Below the pieces are notes generated by a model, which did no database searches, had not been told where the DNA came from, and saw only the letters and a list, made by a program, of their open reading frames with translations. From positions 10,190,105-10,254,104 of the forward strand of contig JAJEKV010000051.1 in the NCBI GenBank assembly GCA_021234155.1: a stretch of DNA of 64,000 bases, given 5' to 3'. The translations under genes and the position numbers were made by a program. The DNA comes from Isoetes taiwanensis (Eukaryota > Streptophyta > Lycopodiopsida > Isoetales > Isoetaceae). Below are positions 45,504-54,987 of this stretch, piece after piece. Every line of letters begins with the position of its first letter. Positions within the stretch are counted from its first letter, which is position 1.

Positions 45504-46285
45504 GTTAGTTATGAACTATTTGACTTTTACTTCGTTTATGATAACCAAGACCAAACTAGGACTGACTGCTCAGGATGCTAGATGGGCCAAAGATGTAATC
45601 ATTCTCTAACCACATCGGACCCTAATGGTCCCAAACTTTCCCCCCGAACCGGGAGGTCAAAGGAAGTGGGACCTTCTCCCTTTGATCGCTAAGAAGCCAA
45701 ACTCTGAGACATTTGATAAGGAATGGGCAAGTGAGCTTGGGTTTTTTGGCTTTTAAGAAATTCCTAGTAGCATTCATTATATGAGGGACCTTGAAAGAGG
45801 AACATTCCATGGGATGATCGGCTGAAGAGTTGTCCATCCCTGTAATTTTTTGTCTTAGACAGGATGACTTCTTGTAACAACTTCATGCGCACAAGATCTG
45901 CATTTGGAAGCCTACTGCCCCTGTGATTTAAATTCATGATAGATTTTACTAGGCTGAGCAATCAACAGGCCTAAGGTTTGAATTAAATTTGCATAGATGT
46001 TATCTGTCTGACATAAAAGGGTGCACCTCATGAATATTGTGTGATAGGGTCCATGGATAAACTAGTGGGTGTTGCGTAGATGTTTGCATGGTTACATTGA
46101 TGTATTAGAAACTGACTGGATCAAATTGACATATTTTGTGCATTGAGTTGAGTCCACAAGTTAAGCCACTATTCTAAATATGACAACGCCACTATTCCAA
46201 GTGTTTAGTAAGGACATCTCAAATTCACCTCCACATCATAAAATATACGAAAAAAATAAACTTGCATAATTTCTTTTCTTTTTTT
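45504..46285. other. Non-coding stretch, nothing recognised
   Basis: No known protein or RNA. The segment at 45590-45720 (ccccccgaaccgggaggtca region) is GC-richer and may be a repeat end. Confidence 0.4.
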
Positions 46286-46629
46286 TTCAATTTCTCTGGG
46301 TTATTAAATGTTCAGACAATATGCTTTTGAGAATTTGTGTTCCTGGGCGCAGTTTTATCCTTGTAACCTCCCCACACCCACTAGGATCATTTCCTGTGTG
46401 CTCCCAGCTAATTTCCACGTTGCATAAAAAATATCGAGTAGCAACGGTTACCGCTTGAGCAGTGATGGAATAGGGCTTCTTTGCATCCAGATTTGGTAGC
46501 AGTGGAGTAATGGAGTTGGCATAGCAAACATTGCTGGCAATCAAGGAAAAATGACGAAAATCTAGGTTTAGGTAAGAGATACTATCATTACTGCCTCGAC
46601 AATAGGCATTAGAAGTGCAATAACCCAAT

Positions 46630-46666
46630 TGCAAGGGCGGCACTCTACCGACTGAGCTATATCCCC
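46630..46666 (-). pseudogene. Plastid trnA-UGC exon 1 copy
   Basis: On the minus strand it reads ggggatatagctcagtcggt then agagtgccgcccttgca, matching the 5' exon of plastid tRNA-Ala(UGC) up to the intron junction in the anticodon loop. A few bases differ from the usual plastid form. The 3' exon is absent, so no tRNA can be made. Confidence 0.88.
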
Positions 46667-46734
46667 TGTGTTGTACCCCATGCATAAACAAATTAGATCT
46701 TTTTCCTTTTTTTCATAGTTTCCCTCGACGTAGC

Positions 46735-46770
46735 TGGGCTATCCTGGACTGGAACCAGAGACCTCGCCCG
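46735..46770 (-). pseudogene. Plastid trnI-GAU exon 2 copy
   Basis: On the minus strand it reads gggcgaggtctctggttcc then agtccaggatagccca, the 3' exon of plastid tRNA-Ile(GAU), including the T-arm ggttc.agtcc and acceptor strand. The 5' exon is not present. Confidence 0.88.
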
Positions 46771-47017
46771 TGAAGTAGATCATAACATCTACGATATTAT
46801 CCAGCCGGAAGCGAATCAATAGATTTTTTTTCCTGGGGAGTGATTCATCCTTCCTGAATTAAACGGATTTGCTCTAGTATTTAGGAAAAATGTGATTTTT
46901 GCTTTAATCAAGGGAAATCTAGTAGTCAAAAACTTCTAAGCTGATTTGCTATAGTATGCAGTACAAAGTGTGATTTTTGCTATAATCAAGGCAAATTGAG
47001 ATAGCCAAAAATCTATT

Positions 47018-47100
47018 TTTGGGTTGCTTTTAGGGGAGGAAACCCTCAGGTGGATTTTTGGCATATTCCAAGTATATACTGGATAAACCTAGAATATTCT
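47018..47100 (+). repeat. Dispersed repeat R, copy 2
   Basis: Second copy of the repeat at 41738-41835, sharing tttttgggttgc, ttggcatattccaagtatat and cctagaatatt in order. Confidence 0.7.
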
Positions 47101-47289
47101 AGAAACCGCTCCAAACTTGCGATTGCCGTTAAACTACCAGTCACTCCTGTTGTTGCACCAGGCACATCGATGTTATTCTACCATGTAACCAGATCGCAGA
47201 TGACAAGGGCGGTTTTTCTATCTGAACATGGCCAAATTTGTTGTTCAGGAAGGCGCCCTTGCTTATTCTCTATGTTCTGAGCAGCAAGC

Positions 47290-48310
47290 GTACTATTGTC
47301 AGGATTAAAAAACCCCTGCCCCGAAGGGTTTCCGAGGGGAAAACCTTAGCAGTAATAAGTATGCTGGTACACTGTACAATTGTATATGACAATTCAATAC
47401 TGTCCCGGAGGACACAACTGAGTCCGTGCATCCATAGCCTCCTGGCGGTATGACCCCAACAAGCCCACAGATGTTGTATTTAATAATTCATGCGACGGCT
47501 GGCCAGGCACTAGTAACCGAACATACCACGCTCGGATATAGGCAAACGCTGGGCAGATCTGGAGGGCATGACATTCATCTTCAATGGCGCTCTGATGGCA
47601 ACACTAACAAAGCCTCTCCTCTCGTGCTTCCCGAGTCCAACGCCCTGTCTCAATATAGAGACGATATGCACCCGTGCGAATGGAAGCTATAAGTCTGCGC
47701 TTCTTCATTGGCAAATGGGTGTACAAGTACTGGTATGGGCCTCTCATGAGTCTGGGATTGACTTGCTGCTGATAGCGTGCCAGCTTAACGTGCGTCAGAG
47801 CATCTGCATCTCAGAGCTTGCAAAGGAAAGTAGCATCTAGGTACAACTTTAGTGCATTGTGATCCTTCTTTGTCCGTGTCTGTACGCATCTATTTGCCTG
47901 TACTTTCCAACGTGAGAACCACTGAGCTTATTTGTCCTTCCAGCAGGCTTTGAGGCATTGGGGACCCATTGCTACGACCAAAGCAAGGTTGGAAAAACAT
48001 GTATCACCCATAACGACCACCTTCTGTAAGTAAATAATATGGCGTTCCAATGCAGCCCGTTGAAGGGGTAGAAAACCTGTCTCCTGGAGTAGGATCTGGT
48101 ATGGAACTGTGGACTTTATCCCAAGGGCTCGTGCCAAGAAGGCTTTCTGCACCTGCTCGAGATCATTGCAAATGGTAAGGGATATCACCGGACCCCACAC
48201 TTCTGCCCCATACAGGAGGACCGGCTCGACCAAGGCCCTAAACAAGTGTGACTGGTGGCCCCAGGCATACAACTCTGCCTTGTGGCTGTTGTTCTGCATG
48301 GTATATAGTG
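47290..48310 (-). mobile_element. LINE family L2x, 5'-truncated copy 2 (RT C-terminal part and tail)
   Basis: On the minus strand, 48299-47928 reads MQNNSHKAELYAWGH, LFRALVEPVLLYGAEVWGPV, QVQKAFLARALGIKS and LPLQRAALERHIIYLQKVVV, the thumb and C-terminal part of a non-LTR reverse transcriptase. Downstream readings include LKLYLDATFL, ASIRTGAYRLYIETGRW and a CxxCC...C zf-RVT-like segment. The tail near 47295-47360 has aaaaaacccctgccccgaag, as in the other copies. Frame changes break it. It is oriented opposite to the copy at 60.5 kb. Confidence 0.82.
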
Positions 48311-49800
48311 CGCATAGAGGAAGCTAATATAAAAAGTATGCCATAAATACTGACATCTTACTAAGTAAGTTGTATGCATGAACAAATGTTCAAGACATCA
48401 AGTTCCACATTTCACATTAAAGATTTACAAAGTGGTTTGGGATTGATGGACTTCGACTGGTCAACCAGCATGAATAGGCACCTCATGCCCAAATCTTTTT
48501 TATTTTTTATTTTTTTGAGAGAAAGAAGCTTTTTAATCATTAATTATGGAAAACAATTACATAGTAGTTTAGGTATATCAAAAATGATAAAACCTTTAAA
48601 CTTAAGCTATTTAAAAGTTTAAGAATAGCTTAAGGTTTAGAAGAAAGGAGAATAGACTAATACAAAAAATTAGGGTTCCGATCAATGCTGTCCAAAAATG
48701 ATAAGAGTAGCATAACCTGATTCATTTCCATAGCTTTCATCTTACAATCGACCTTTGAACAGATTAGAGAGCCACTAAACCTGAGAAAAAGCAGAGAAAA
48801 GATCAGAAATTGTAGGTTTCAAGGAAATGGAAGTGGTCACGGATCTGAGCTTGATAAATAGGGATTTGGTTGCTCCCCCAATCCTTTCTGAACGTTCTAA
48901 ATTTGTTTAGGTAGTTATGGCGACACATGCATGCATTGGTATGTTACATGTATGGTACGCTACCATAAAAAAACTTGATTTGCATGGTAAGATCTAACTA
49001 TTCTATTCTGAGATTGACATGCGCTCCATTCATCCTAAATAAGTAGGTTTCCATGGGGAGCATATAGGAAGTAAACCAAAGTTTTCAAATAGCTTAACCT
49101 GAGATGCAAACTATACCTATTGCACTGGTGATTACGTGATGAAAAAAGCCAGCAATTTTGCAATGCCTGTATTTTGTCCATTTTAAACTGCTGTAATGTT
49201 TTTTATATTAGGCCAATCGATACCCTGTTCATGCAACTTCACAACCTCCATACATGTTCACATGTTCATGCAACTTTGCAACCTCCTTCACACATATTCA
49301 CAAGATGACTTAAATTGTCTAGGCAATTGGTACTTGCGTCAGACAACCTCCCAACTCTCAAGAGATTTTTACAAGATAACTTTACAACCTCCTCAATGAA
49401 TATCACAAGATATATCAAACAAGATAACTTCACAACCTCAATAAATATTCACAAGTTATACGCAAGGTGAAAAGAAACAATGTCAACAAAAATATAAACC
49501 GTTATTATAGACGACCTTTAATGAGAACTCATTTGCCAAGACCTTTGCCCATGCTCCTAACAATGACGCCTGAAATTCCTTAGAAAATACAATTCAATAT
49601 CCCTTTATAGCCCCGTATTTTGCTTTCGTCTCAGAAATTGTGCACTGGTTTGCCTAAAGATAAAACACCGGATCTCTTATGAGTAAAGATGTACTAGCTC
49701 CTCAATATGCAATTTTCAAGATGTCAATAATAAAAGGATATGTTTAAAAATTTTGTTACAATAAAAAGGTTAATGCACACTTCTTCCATTGTGGTCAAAA
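48311..49800. other. Non-coding stretch with short diverged repeats
   Basis: Around 49225-49450 the phrases tgcaacttcacaacctcc, tgcaactttgcaacctcctt and cacaagat recur irregularly. No gene is recognised. Confidence 0.4.
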
Positions 49801-49821
49801 CATTTACAGATTTCCAACTGA

Positions 49822-49850
49822 TGCCCAGCAACGCTAGGCATCATTACTAG
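49822..49850 (+). mobile_element. Helitron 3' terminus
   Basis: The hairpin tgcccagc-aac-gctaggca (one mismatch in the stem) is followed by tcatta and CTAG at 49847-49850, next base T. The same layout as at 38931-38958 (hairpin, CATTACTAG, T) shows the same family. Confidence 0.72.
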
Positions 49851-49869
49851 TCTTTTTTTATCAGATGAG

Positions 49870-50223
49870 ATGAGAAATGACACCGTGCACTGGCAAATTG
49901 GTGTTTTGGTAGCAAAAGAACTCACCTGCATTGGAATATGTAATGGAACACTTTATAGGGTCTACAAATCATTTCCTCCCGAAGCGGTGTCTGATTCCAT
50001 TATACGAGCCTACCTTCGAGATGAGTTGTCTCACGTGCTTGATAGTCATGAGACATCGTGGGCAGTTCGAATCAACGACTTGCCCGTGCATTTCACTTTT
50101 ACCCCTGCTAAGATGTTTTCTGTCGGAGAAGTGAAGATATCACGGGAGCATCCAACAAAGTACAATATTAGGCCCTTGGTGATGTGCGCCATGTGGAGAT
50201 GTATATTTAGAGTTCCATCATGA
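49870..50223 (+). CDS. Hypothetical 117-residue frame next to Helitron end
   Basis: An open frame with IGVLVAKELTCIGICNGTLY and LPVHFTFTPAKMFSVGEVKI. The IGICNGT-like phrase faintly recalls the C-terminal region of Pif1-type helicases, which Helitrons encode, but the likeness is too weak to assign. A second frame overlaps it. It could be a captured gene piece or chance. Confidence 0.25.
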   Translation: MRNDTVHWQIGVLVAKELTCIGICNGTLYRVYKSFPPEAVSDSIIRAYLRDELSHVLDSHETSWAVRINDLPVHFTFTPAKMFSVGEVKISREHPTKYNIRPLVMCAMWRCIFRVPS

Positions 50224-50511
50224 ACTAAAATACATCAATGAGTCAGGACAAGATTTTGTGTTTTATATTTTTGTACTTATTTTTTATTGATGTAAACTAC
50301 TTCTAAGAATGACATTTCAACATCAATTTTGGATTTGTCTTGCCAGATCTTTGTCTCTAAAGATAGTAGTAACTGTCCCCCACATTCCTTATAAAGCAAT
50401 GTTTTCTCCATTGAAATCCATGAACGCATATGCTCACTGTCATCAGACAATTTCAATAACAAAAATAATTACAAAAGCAAATAACGTCAAAATTTCCCAT
50501 ATGGACGTTCG

Positions 50512-50627
50512 AGGCCGAGTAAAAACATGCCATGACATTAGCCCGGGGACACATTTACTAGGGCGTTAAAAGGCCGAGTAAAAACACATGCCCAGACATT
50601 AGCCCGACAACGCCACACGTTTACTAG
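50512..50627 (+). mobile_element. Duplicated Helitron 3' terminus
   Basis: Two tandem units of about 66 bp share ggccgagtaaaaaca, gacattagcccg and tttactag. The first ends CTAG at 50558-50561 followed by G. The second ends CTAG at 50624-50627 followed by T, the expected target base. The GC hairpin is only partly preserved (agcccgacaacgccac). Confidence 0.62.
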
Positions 50628-50667
50628 TTGGTCTTATAGGGCAACCCTCTGTTGCGTTGACAACGTG

Positions 50668-50806
50668 TTATCTTAACATATATAACTCTCATGGGCAAGA
50701 TGCTTTAGGCATATTGGGGTTGATGCTTGCCACATATTTTCAGGGGGAAAAAATAGGGAAATAAAAAAAAAAGGCCAGAGAAAATGAAATCGAAAAAAAA
50801 AAAACA
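50668..50806 (+). repeat. Dispersed repeat S, copy 1
   Basis: This matches 58962-59120 in the same orientation: ctcatgggcaag.atgcttta, gttgatgcttgc and gaaaatgaaatcgaaaaaa occur in order. It directly precedes leader-like sequence and the acidic-protein candidate. Confidence 0.75.
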
Positions 50807-50809
50807 CCT

Positions 50810-51510
50810 GGGCTGCCATCGCCATAGACATCACCTGCAACAGCAACACCATCAGTTCTTTAAGCTACCCGATTCTTCCGGAATCGTTTGGGCGCATCTC
50901 CCTTCATCAAAACGGGATGGCCCTTCGTCAAAACGGCATGGTAGATTTGTGGGAAAAGTTCTGCCTGAAACTTGGCCGCTGTGCACACCCAACATAAGCT
51001 GTTAGCTCGTGCCTGGGGTTTGTTGGGCTGCGTGGGAAATACTGCCCAGATGCTGTCATAGATGCTTCCATCGATGAGTTGGGGCAATTTAATCCATCGT
51101 CATTCGCAGATGGCCTAATTCAAACTGGCAGTTTTAGGGCAACGATTCCTTGGACTGCCGACAGCCCCCTGTTATTCATTCAGGTCAGTATTCCAGCAAC
51201 AACATCGTTTTAGCATTTCAGCTTCAGGCAAGCAAAAGCAAAGATATTTGTAAATGGATTGCAAAGATTTGAGCTGTTGGAAACTGATCGTCGCTGCCTC
51301 AGTTTTAATTTCCCATTCATGGCACTTTCTATAAATCTGAATAGCTTCGAGGTCCGTCTTCACCGCCATAGCTTTTGTTCTGCTTCCAGACCGTGTTGCA
51401 AGGTTATGTTTGAATTCTTTGAGTCATTGGTTAGTGCCCCTTATTCTTAGGCAGAGGATTCAAAGGGTTTAAGCTTTAAACACTGTGACAGGTTTGAAAC
51501 TAGAAGAGGG
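50810..51510. other. Leader-like, non-coding stretch
   Basis: GC-richer sequence with short frames on both strands and no recognisable protein. It could be the promoter and 5' leader of the following candidate gene. Confidence 0.3.
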
Positions 51511-51513
51511 ACG

Positions 51514-53066
51514 ATGTCCAGCCATGGAGGACGCCCCTTTTTGGCAACAACACATCTATGGCGCTTATCACCAACAAATCTAAGCGCAGAACAACTGCTT
51601 GAAGAATATAAGCAATTGGGGCTTTTTAATATGGGATTAGTTGTGCAACAGAGCGCCCACCATCATGATTTCGATTCCGGCAACAAACCCGTAAGTATAA
51701 TTGGTATAGATGGTCTTTCTCCATGTTTACATTTGGTATAGATGGTCTTTCTCCATGTTTACATTTATTTCCTCAAGGCAAGGAAGAAGGAAGCGGTGTA
51801 ACAGTTTTAGGGTGTCAAGGATTAAGAGGATGTAGGCTTCAAGCCCCTCCTTTTTTCCCAAGTTTGGAAAACATGCCTGTGAAGAGGGTATCGCATTACC
51901 CGAGGGTTTGGTAAATGTAGTGACTAATGTGCTTTTGCCAAATAATTCTTTTTTAGAGTTCATGTATAAAAGAGATTCTTTGGATGAGGGGAAGGATACG
52001 TTTTCTTCATCTGGATGTGAACAAAACGTGCCTTTGTCGTCTGTATTTGAAGCGCCTAATGATCATACAGCAACCAAGAATGGATCTATTAACCTTGGAA
52101 ATCTAGAAGATGACAGTGATATGGATAAAGAGGATGGCCAAGGTTATAGGAATGGGCATGCCAAGATATCAAAAATGCCAGAAGAAGTAGGGTATAACAA
52201 AAAGCAAACAAGGGAATAATAATGAGTTTAAGACAGAAGAATATCCATGTGCATGTTCGCCTATGGAAGTTGTTGAAAGCATAGAAGAGAATAATAAAGA
52301 AGATCTTGCACATGCTGAATCATGTCCAGGTTCGCCTATGGATTTTGGTGGTGGTTTTGAACATCGAACTGGATCGGTGAATCGGGCCAAAAGGTTCGAT
52401 AAGCGTTAACATTGGGGAAGATGAAGGCCCTAATAGATGCAATGGTAATAAGGAATGCAGGACCAACCAGAATCACGAGCAACTGCTCAATGATACAGGG
52501 ATGGGCAAAATGAAGCAAAACGACGGAAGAAATGAAGATGAACAGCTCAAGGGCTATGCACCACAGGAAGACATAGACCTGAGAAAACAAAATGGAAAAT
52601 CTACTGGACGGAGAAGAAGTTGAGGAAGAAATTCAGGACATTAATGGTAAATTGGCTGGACAGGCATCAGCTAGAAAAAATTCAAAGGCTGCAGATAATG
52701 TTGTGATCATTGATGACGAGGAGGAGGATGATAACGACAGCAGAAGTGCTCATAATTATTTAAGAAACGTTCATGGATTTTATTGTTGCCCGAGCGTTGA
52801 TGAAGATGATGATGACGATGATTGTCAAATACTGGGTTGGCTACCTTCAAAAACGCCTAACATCCTCAAGGTGTTTAGATGGTGATTCTTATGATTTTGA
52901 GGTAATTACAACGATAGAAGATATTCAAGCACAATGGGAGGAAGCACACAAACGCATGAGAACAACAAAGGGCTGTAAGGATCGATTCTTATCAATGAAA
53001 AAAGAGCCTTTGATTTTGCATGGTGTTAGTTGTTGGAACAAATCTTGCTATAGTTACAAAAGATAA
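51514..53066 (+). pseudogene. Candidate gene or relic for acidic protein with SUMO-interaction-like motif
   Basis: A plausible first exon starts at 51514 (MSSHGGRPFLATTHLWRLSP, LSAEQLLEEYKQLGLFNMGL) and reaches a gtaagt donor at 51690; a tcaag acceptor lies at about 51773-51778. Later blocks include DDSDMDKEDGQGYRNGHAKI (about 52110-52170), EFKTEEYPCACSPMEVVE, then from 52592 a Glu/Asp-rich block with ADNVVIIDDEEEDDND and DEDDDDDDCQILGW, and finally YDFEVITTIEDIQAQWEEAH near 52885-52950. VVIIDDEEEDD fits the hydrophobic-acidic pattern of SUMO-interaction motifs. Stops at 52217 and about 52410, 52622 and 52884, with frame changes, break continuity; some may be unrecognised introns. No enzymatic domain is seen. 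The family is unknown. Confidence 0.4.
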
Positions 53067-53520
53067 TGGATTCTTAGCTGGTTAATTGTGTTAAAGGAGT
53101 TGTGTAATCTCTATGTTCGTTTGTTTTGCAGTGTTGCCTTGATATTGCAATTTAACCTGCAATGCTCTATCTTAGCATTGTTGCCTTGCCTCTAAATAGT
53201 GCAATAGCTTGCTATGAGTCCAAGCTCTTCACTAGTGCATGTCTTCACTAGTGAGGTCGTTGCTCTATTGCAAATTTACATACCCTTGGAGCGGTACTAC
53301 AATTGCTTATTTTTTAAAAGATCAAAGTGCACCTCTGCATGTCAGAGCAGCTAAATAATCCACAAGCACAACAATAAGCATGTATTTGGATGCTTATATT
53401 TTGACTAGATGAAAGGATATACCTTGGGAGATTCTATTCTGAACAATCCCTCACAAGGTGTTATCTACTTTGCCAAATAAAAATAGATAACACAAGGAAA
53501 TAGCGAGGTTTCCAAAGAAC
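53067..53520. other. Non-coding stretch, nothing recognised
   Basis: AT-rich; could include the 3' end of the preceding candidate gene. No recognisable feature. Confidence 0.4.
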
Positions 53521-53523
53521 CAT

Positions 53524-54073
53524 GATTCTAGAATGGGACTCGCAAGAAACCAACAAACCGCCCGGGCGGTTTGTTGGTTTCTTGCGAGTCCCATTCTAGA
53601 ATCGCATCGATCCGAGACATCGGATCGCCATTCTAGAATGGGACGAGCATGCATATCGTGCATGCATGCGGGTGGCGCATGCCCGTTTTGGTTGGGAGTT
53701 CGCTATTTCAGGCGCGTTTCTCGGGCGGTTTGTTGGTTTCTTGCGAGTCCCATTCTAGAATCGCATCGATCCGAGACATCGGATCGCCATTCTAGAATGG
53801 GACGAGCATGCATATCGTGCATGCATGCAGGTGGCGCATGCGTTTTGGTTGGGAGTTACGGCTATTTTTGGTTTTACGCATCCACGCGTCTCATCGGCTT
53901 CCTCTTCTCTCGGTACCTTATTCTACAATGGTGGGCGGTGGATGCTGGCGAGAAAAACGCCAAAATAGCTTAACTCCCAACCAAAACGGGCATGCGCCAC
54001 CCGCATGAATGCACGATATGCATGCTCGTCCCATTCTAGAATGGCGATCCGATGTCTCGGATCGATGCGATTC
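53524..54073. mobile_element. Complex foldback element with perfect 80-bp palindrome
   Basis: 53524-53603 is a perfect palindrome centred on CCCGGG (40-base arms starting gattctagaatgggactcgc). The right arm and following sequence (53563-53710) recur directly at 53722-53870, with a 159-bp offset. The segment 53600-53710 recurs inverted at 53963-54073. The motif attctagaat and its neighbours therefore appear in both orientations seven times. The unique core 53871-53962 has no recognisable content. Frames through it are repeat translations. Confidence 0.92.
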
Positions 54074-54640
54074 CTTTATGCATCATTATTATAGCCTTTC
54101 AGGTCACAAGCTGTAGGTTATTCTATTGGCCAATAGTAAAGTCATAACTGGTGTGTAATTTGATGCATTCACAAAGTAGCACCAAGTCGCACAAAATCTT
54201 CCTCTCTTTTCTAATACAACGCCTCGCCCACGAAAGCACCATAAAAGAACTAAGGTGGATCAACAAAATTATTAGAATCATAATCCTCTATGTACAAATA
54301 ATCTGAATGATTGAAAAAAGTAGAGACCTTTAATTTGTCGGTATAAGTGGTCATGTACAAACAAAATCTCGGGACTATAGTTGTATATGAGAATGTACAC
54401 AAACTGTAACTAACTTTGAAATCTACTTACTATCTGTCTCATCTTCTACATATAGGCAGTTTGTAATATTCCATTATTTGTAGAGTGTATTATCATTTCG
54501 CGTGTTTTAATTTTTTCAAGGCCTGCAGTAGTTTATGGGGACTATTCTATATTGGGCACTCTAGACCGTTCTTGCAAAGAATATGGGGTTGAACAGGCAT
54601 GTCTTGACTTGCCTCACAGTATATGAAGTATATGAACTGC
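54074..54640. other. Non-coding stretch, nothing recognised
   Basis: No recognisable feature. Confidence 0.4.
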
Positions 54641-54647
54641 AATCAAC

Positions 54648-54786
54648 ATACATCTCTATCATTGCATCTCAAGGATGTCCAGAATTGAGATCTATCATTG
54701 CATCTCAAGGATGTCTAGAATTGAGATCTATTCGACTTAGCACAACAAGAATGTCTAGAATTGAGATCTATTCGACTTAGCACAAA
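54648..54786. repeat. Short tandem repeats around aattgagatctat
   Basis: Units of catctcaaggatgtc.agaattgagatctat and gaattgagatctattcgacttagcaca are each repeated in tandem, giving three copies of the aattgagatctat core. It lies about 200 bp upstream of the RIT1 start. Confidence 0.8.
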
Positions 54787-54964
54787 ACTTCTTTTGCAGT
54801 GGGTTGGAGAAGAGAAATGTTCGCGGCAGCCTTGCGGCCGCCGCAATAAATTCCTTGCTATGCATGGTTCTCTAGTAACTTCAAGTTTGATCCGGTAATA
54901 GTTTAATCTTTTAAGTGCGCCAAAAATCAGGCGCTCCTCCCCTTACCCCAAATAAGACCTCGGC

Positions 54965-54974
54965 TAGGGTTTAG
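54965..54974 (+). promoter_or_regulatory. Telobox-like motif upstream of RIT1
   Basis: tagggtttag is the complement of the telobox core aaaccctaa, a motif frequent in promoters and leaders of plant translation-related genes. It lies 14 bases before the RIT1 ATG. Function here is inferred from position only. Confidence 0.5.
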
Positions 54975-54987
54975 GGAGCTCCTAGAG

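Larger units (their letters stand above)
46325..46795 (-). other. Plastid-derived DNA insert (NUPT) from rRNA-operon spacer
   Basis: Read on the minus strand, the order is end of trnI intron, trnI exon 2, a 68-bp spacer, trnA exon 1 and part of the trnA intron. That is the gene order of the plastid 16S-23S spacer. The intron portion contains gcagtaatgatagtatct and, further on, agctgggagcacacaggaaa. The two tRNA pieces have scattered changes, as expected for old nuclear copies. Reading frames inside are intron sequence, not genes. Confidence 0.88.

Noticed and set aside
46287-46691. 134-residue minus-strand frame
   Set aside because: It reads through plastid trnA exon 1 and its intron, which is not protein-coding.
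38959-49850. A single 11-kb Helitron carrying the Sec61, Ty3 and plastid pieces
   Set aside because: No 5' end could be identified, so the extent cannot be supported.
53533-53973. 146-residue open frame
   Set aside because: It is a translation of the direct repeats in the foldback; its protein contains the same repeated segment twice and has no family likeness.
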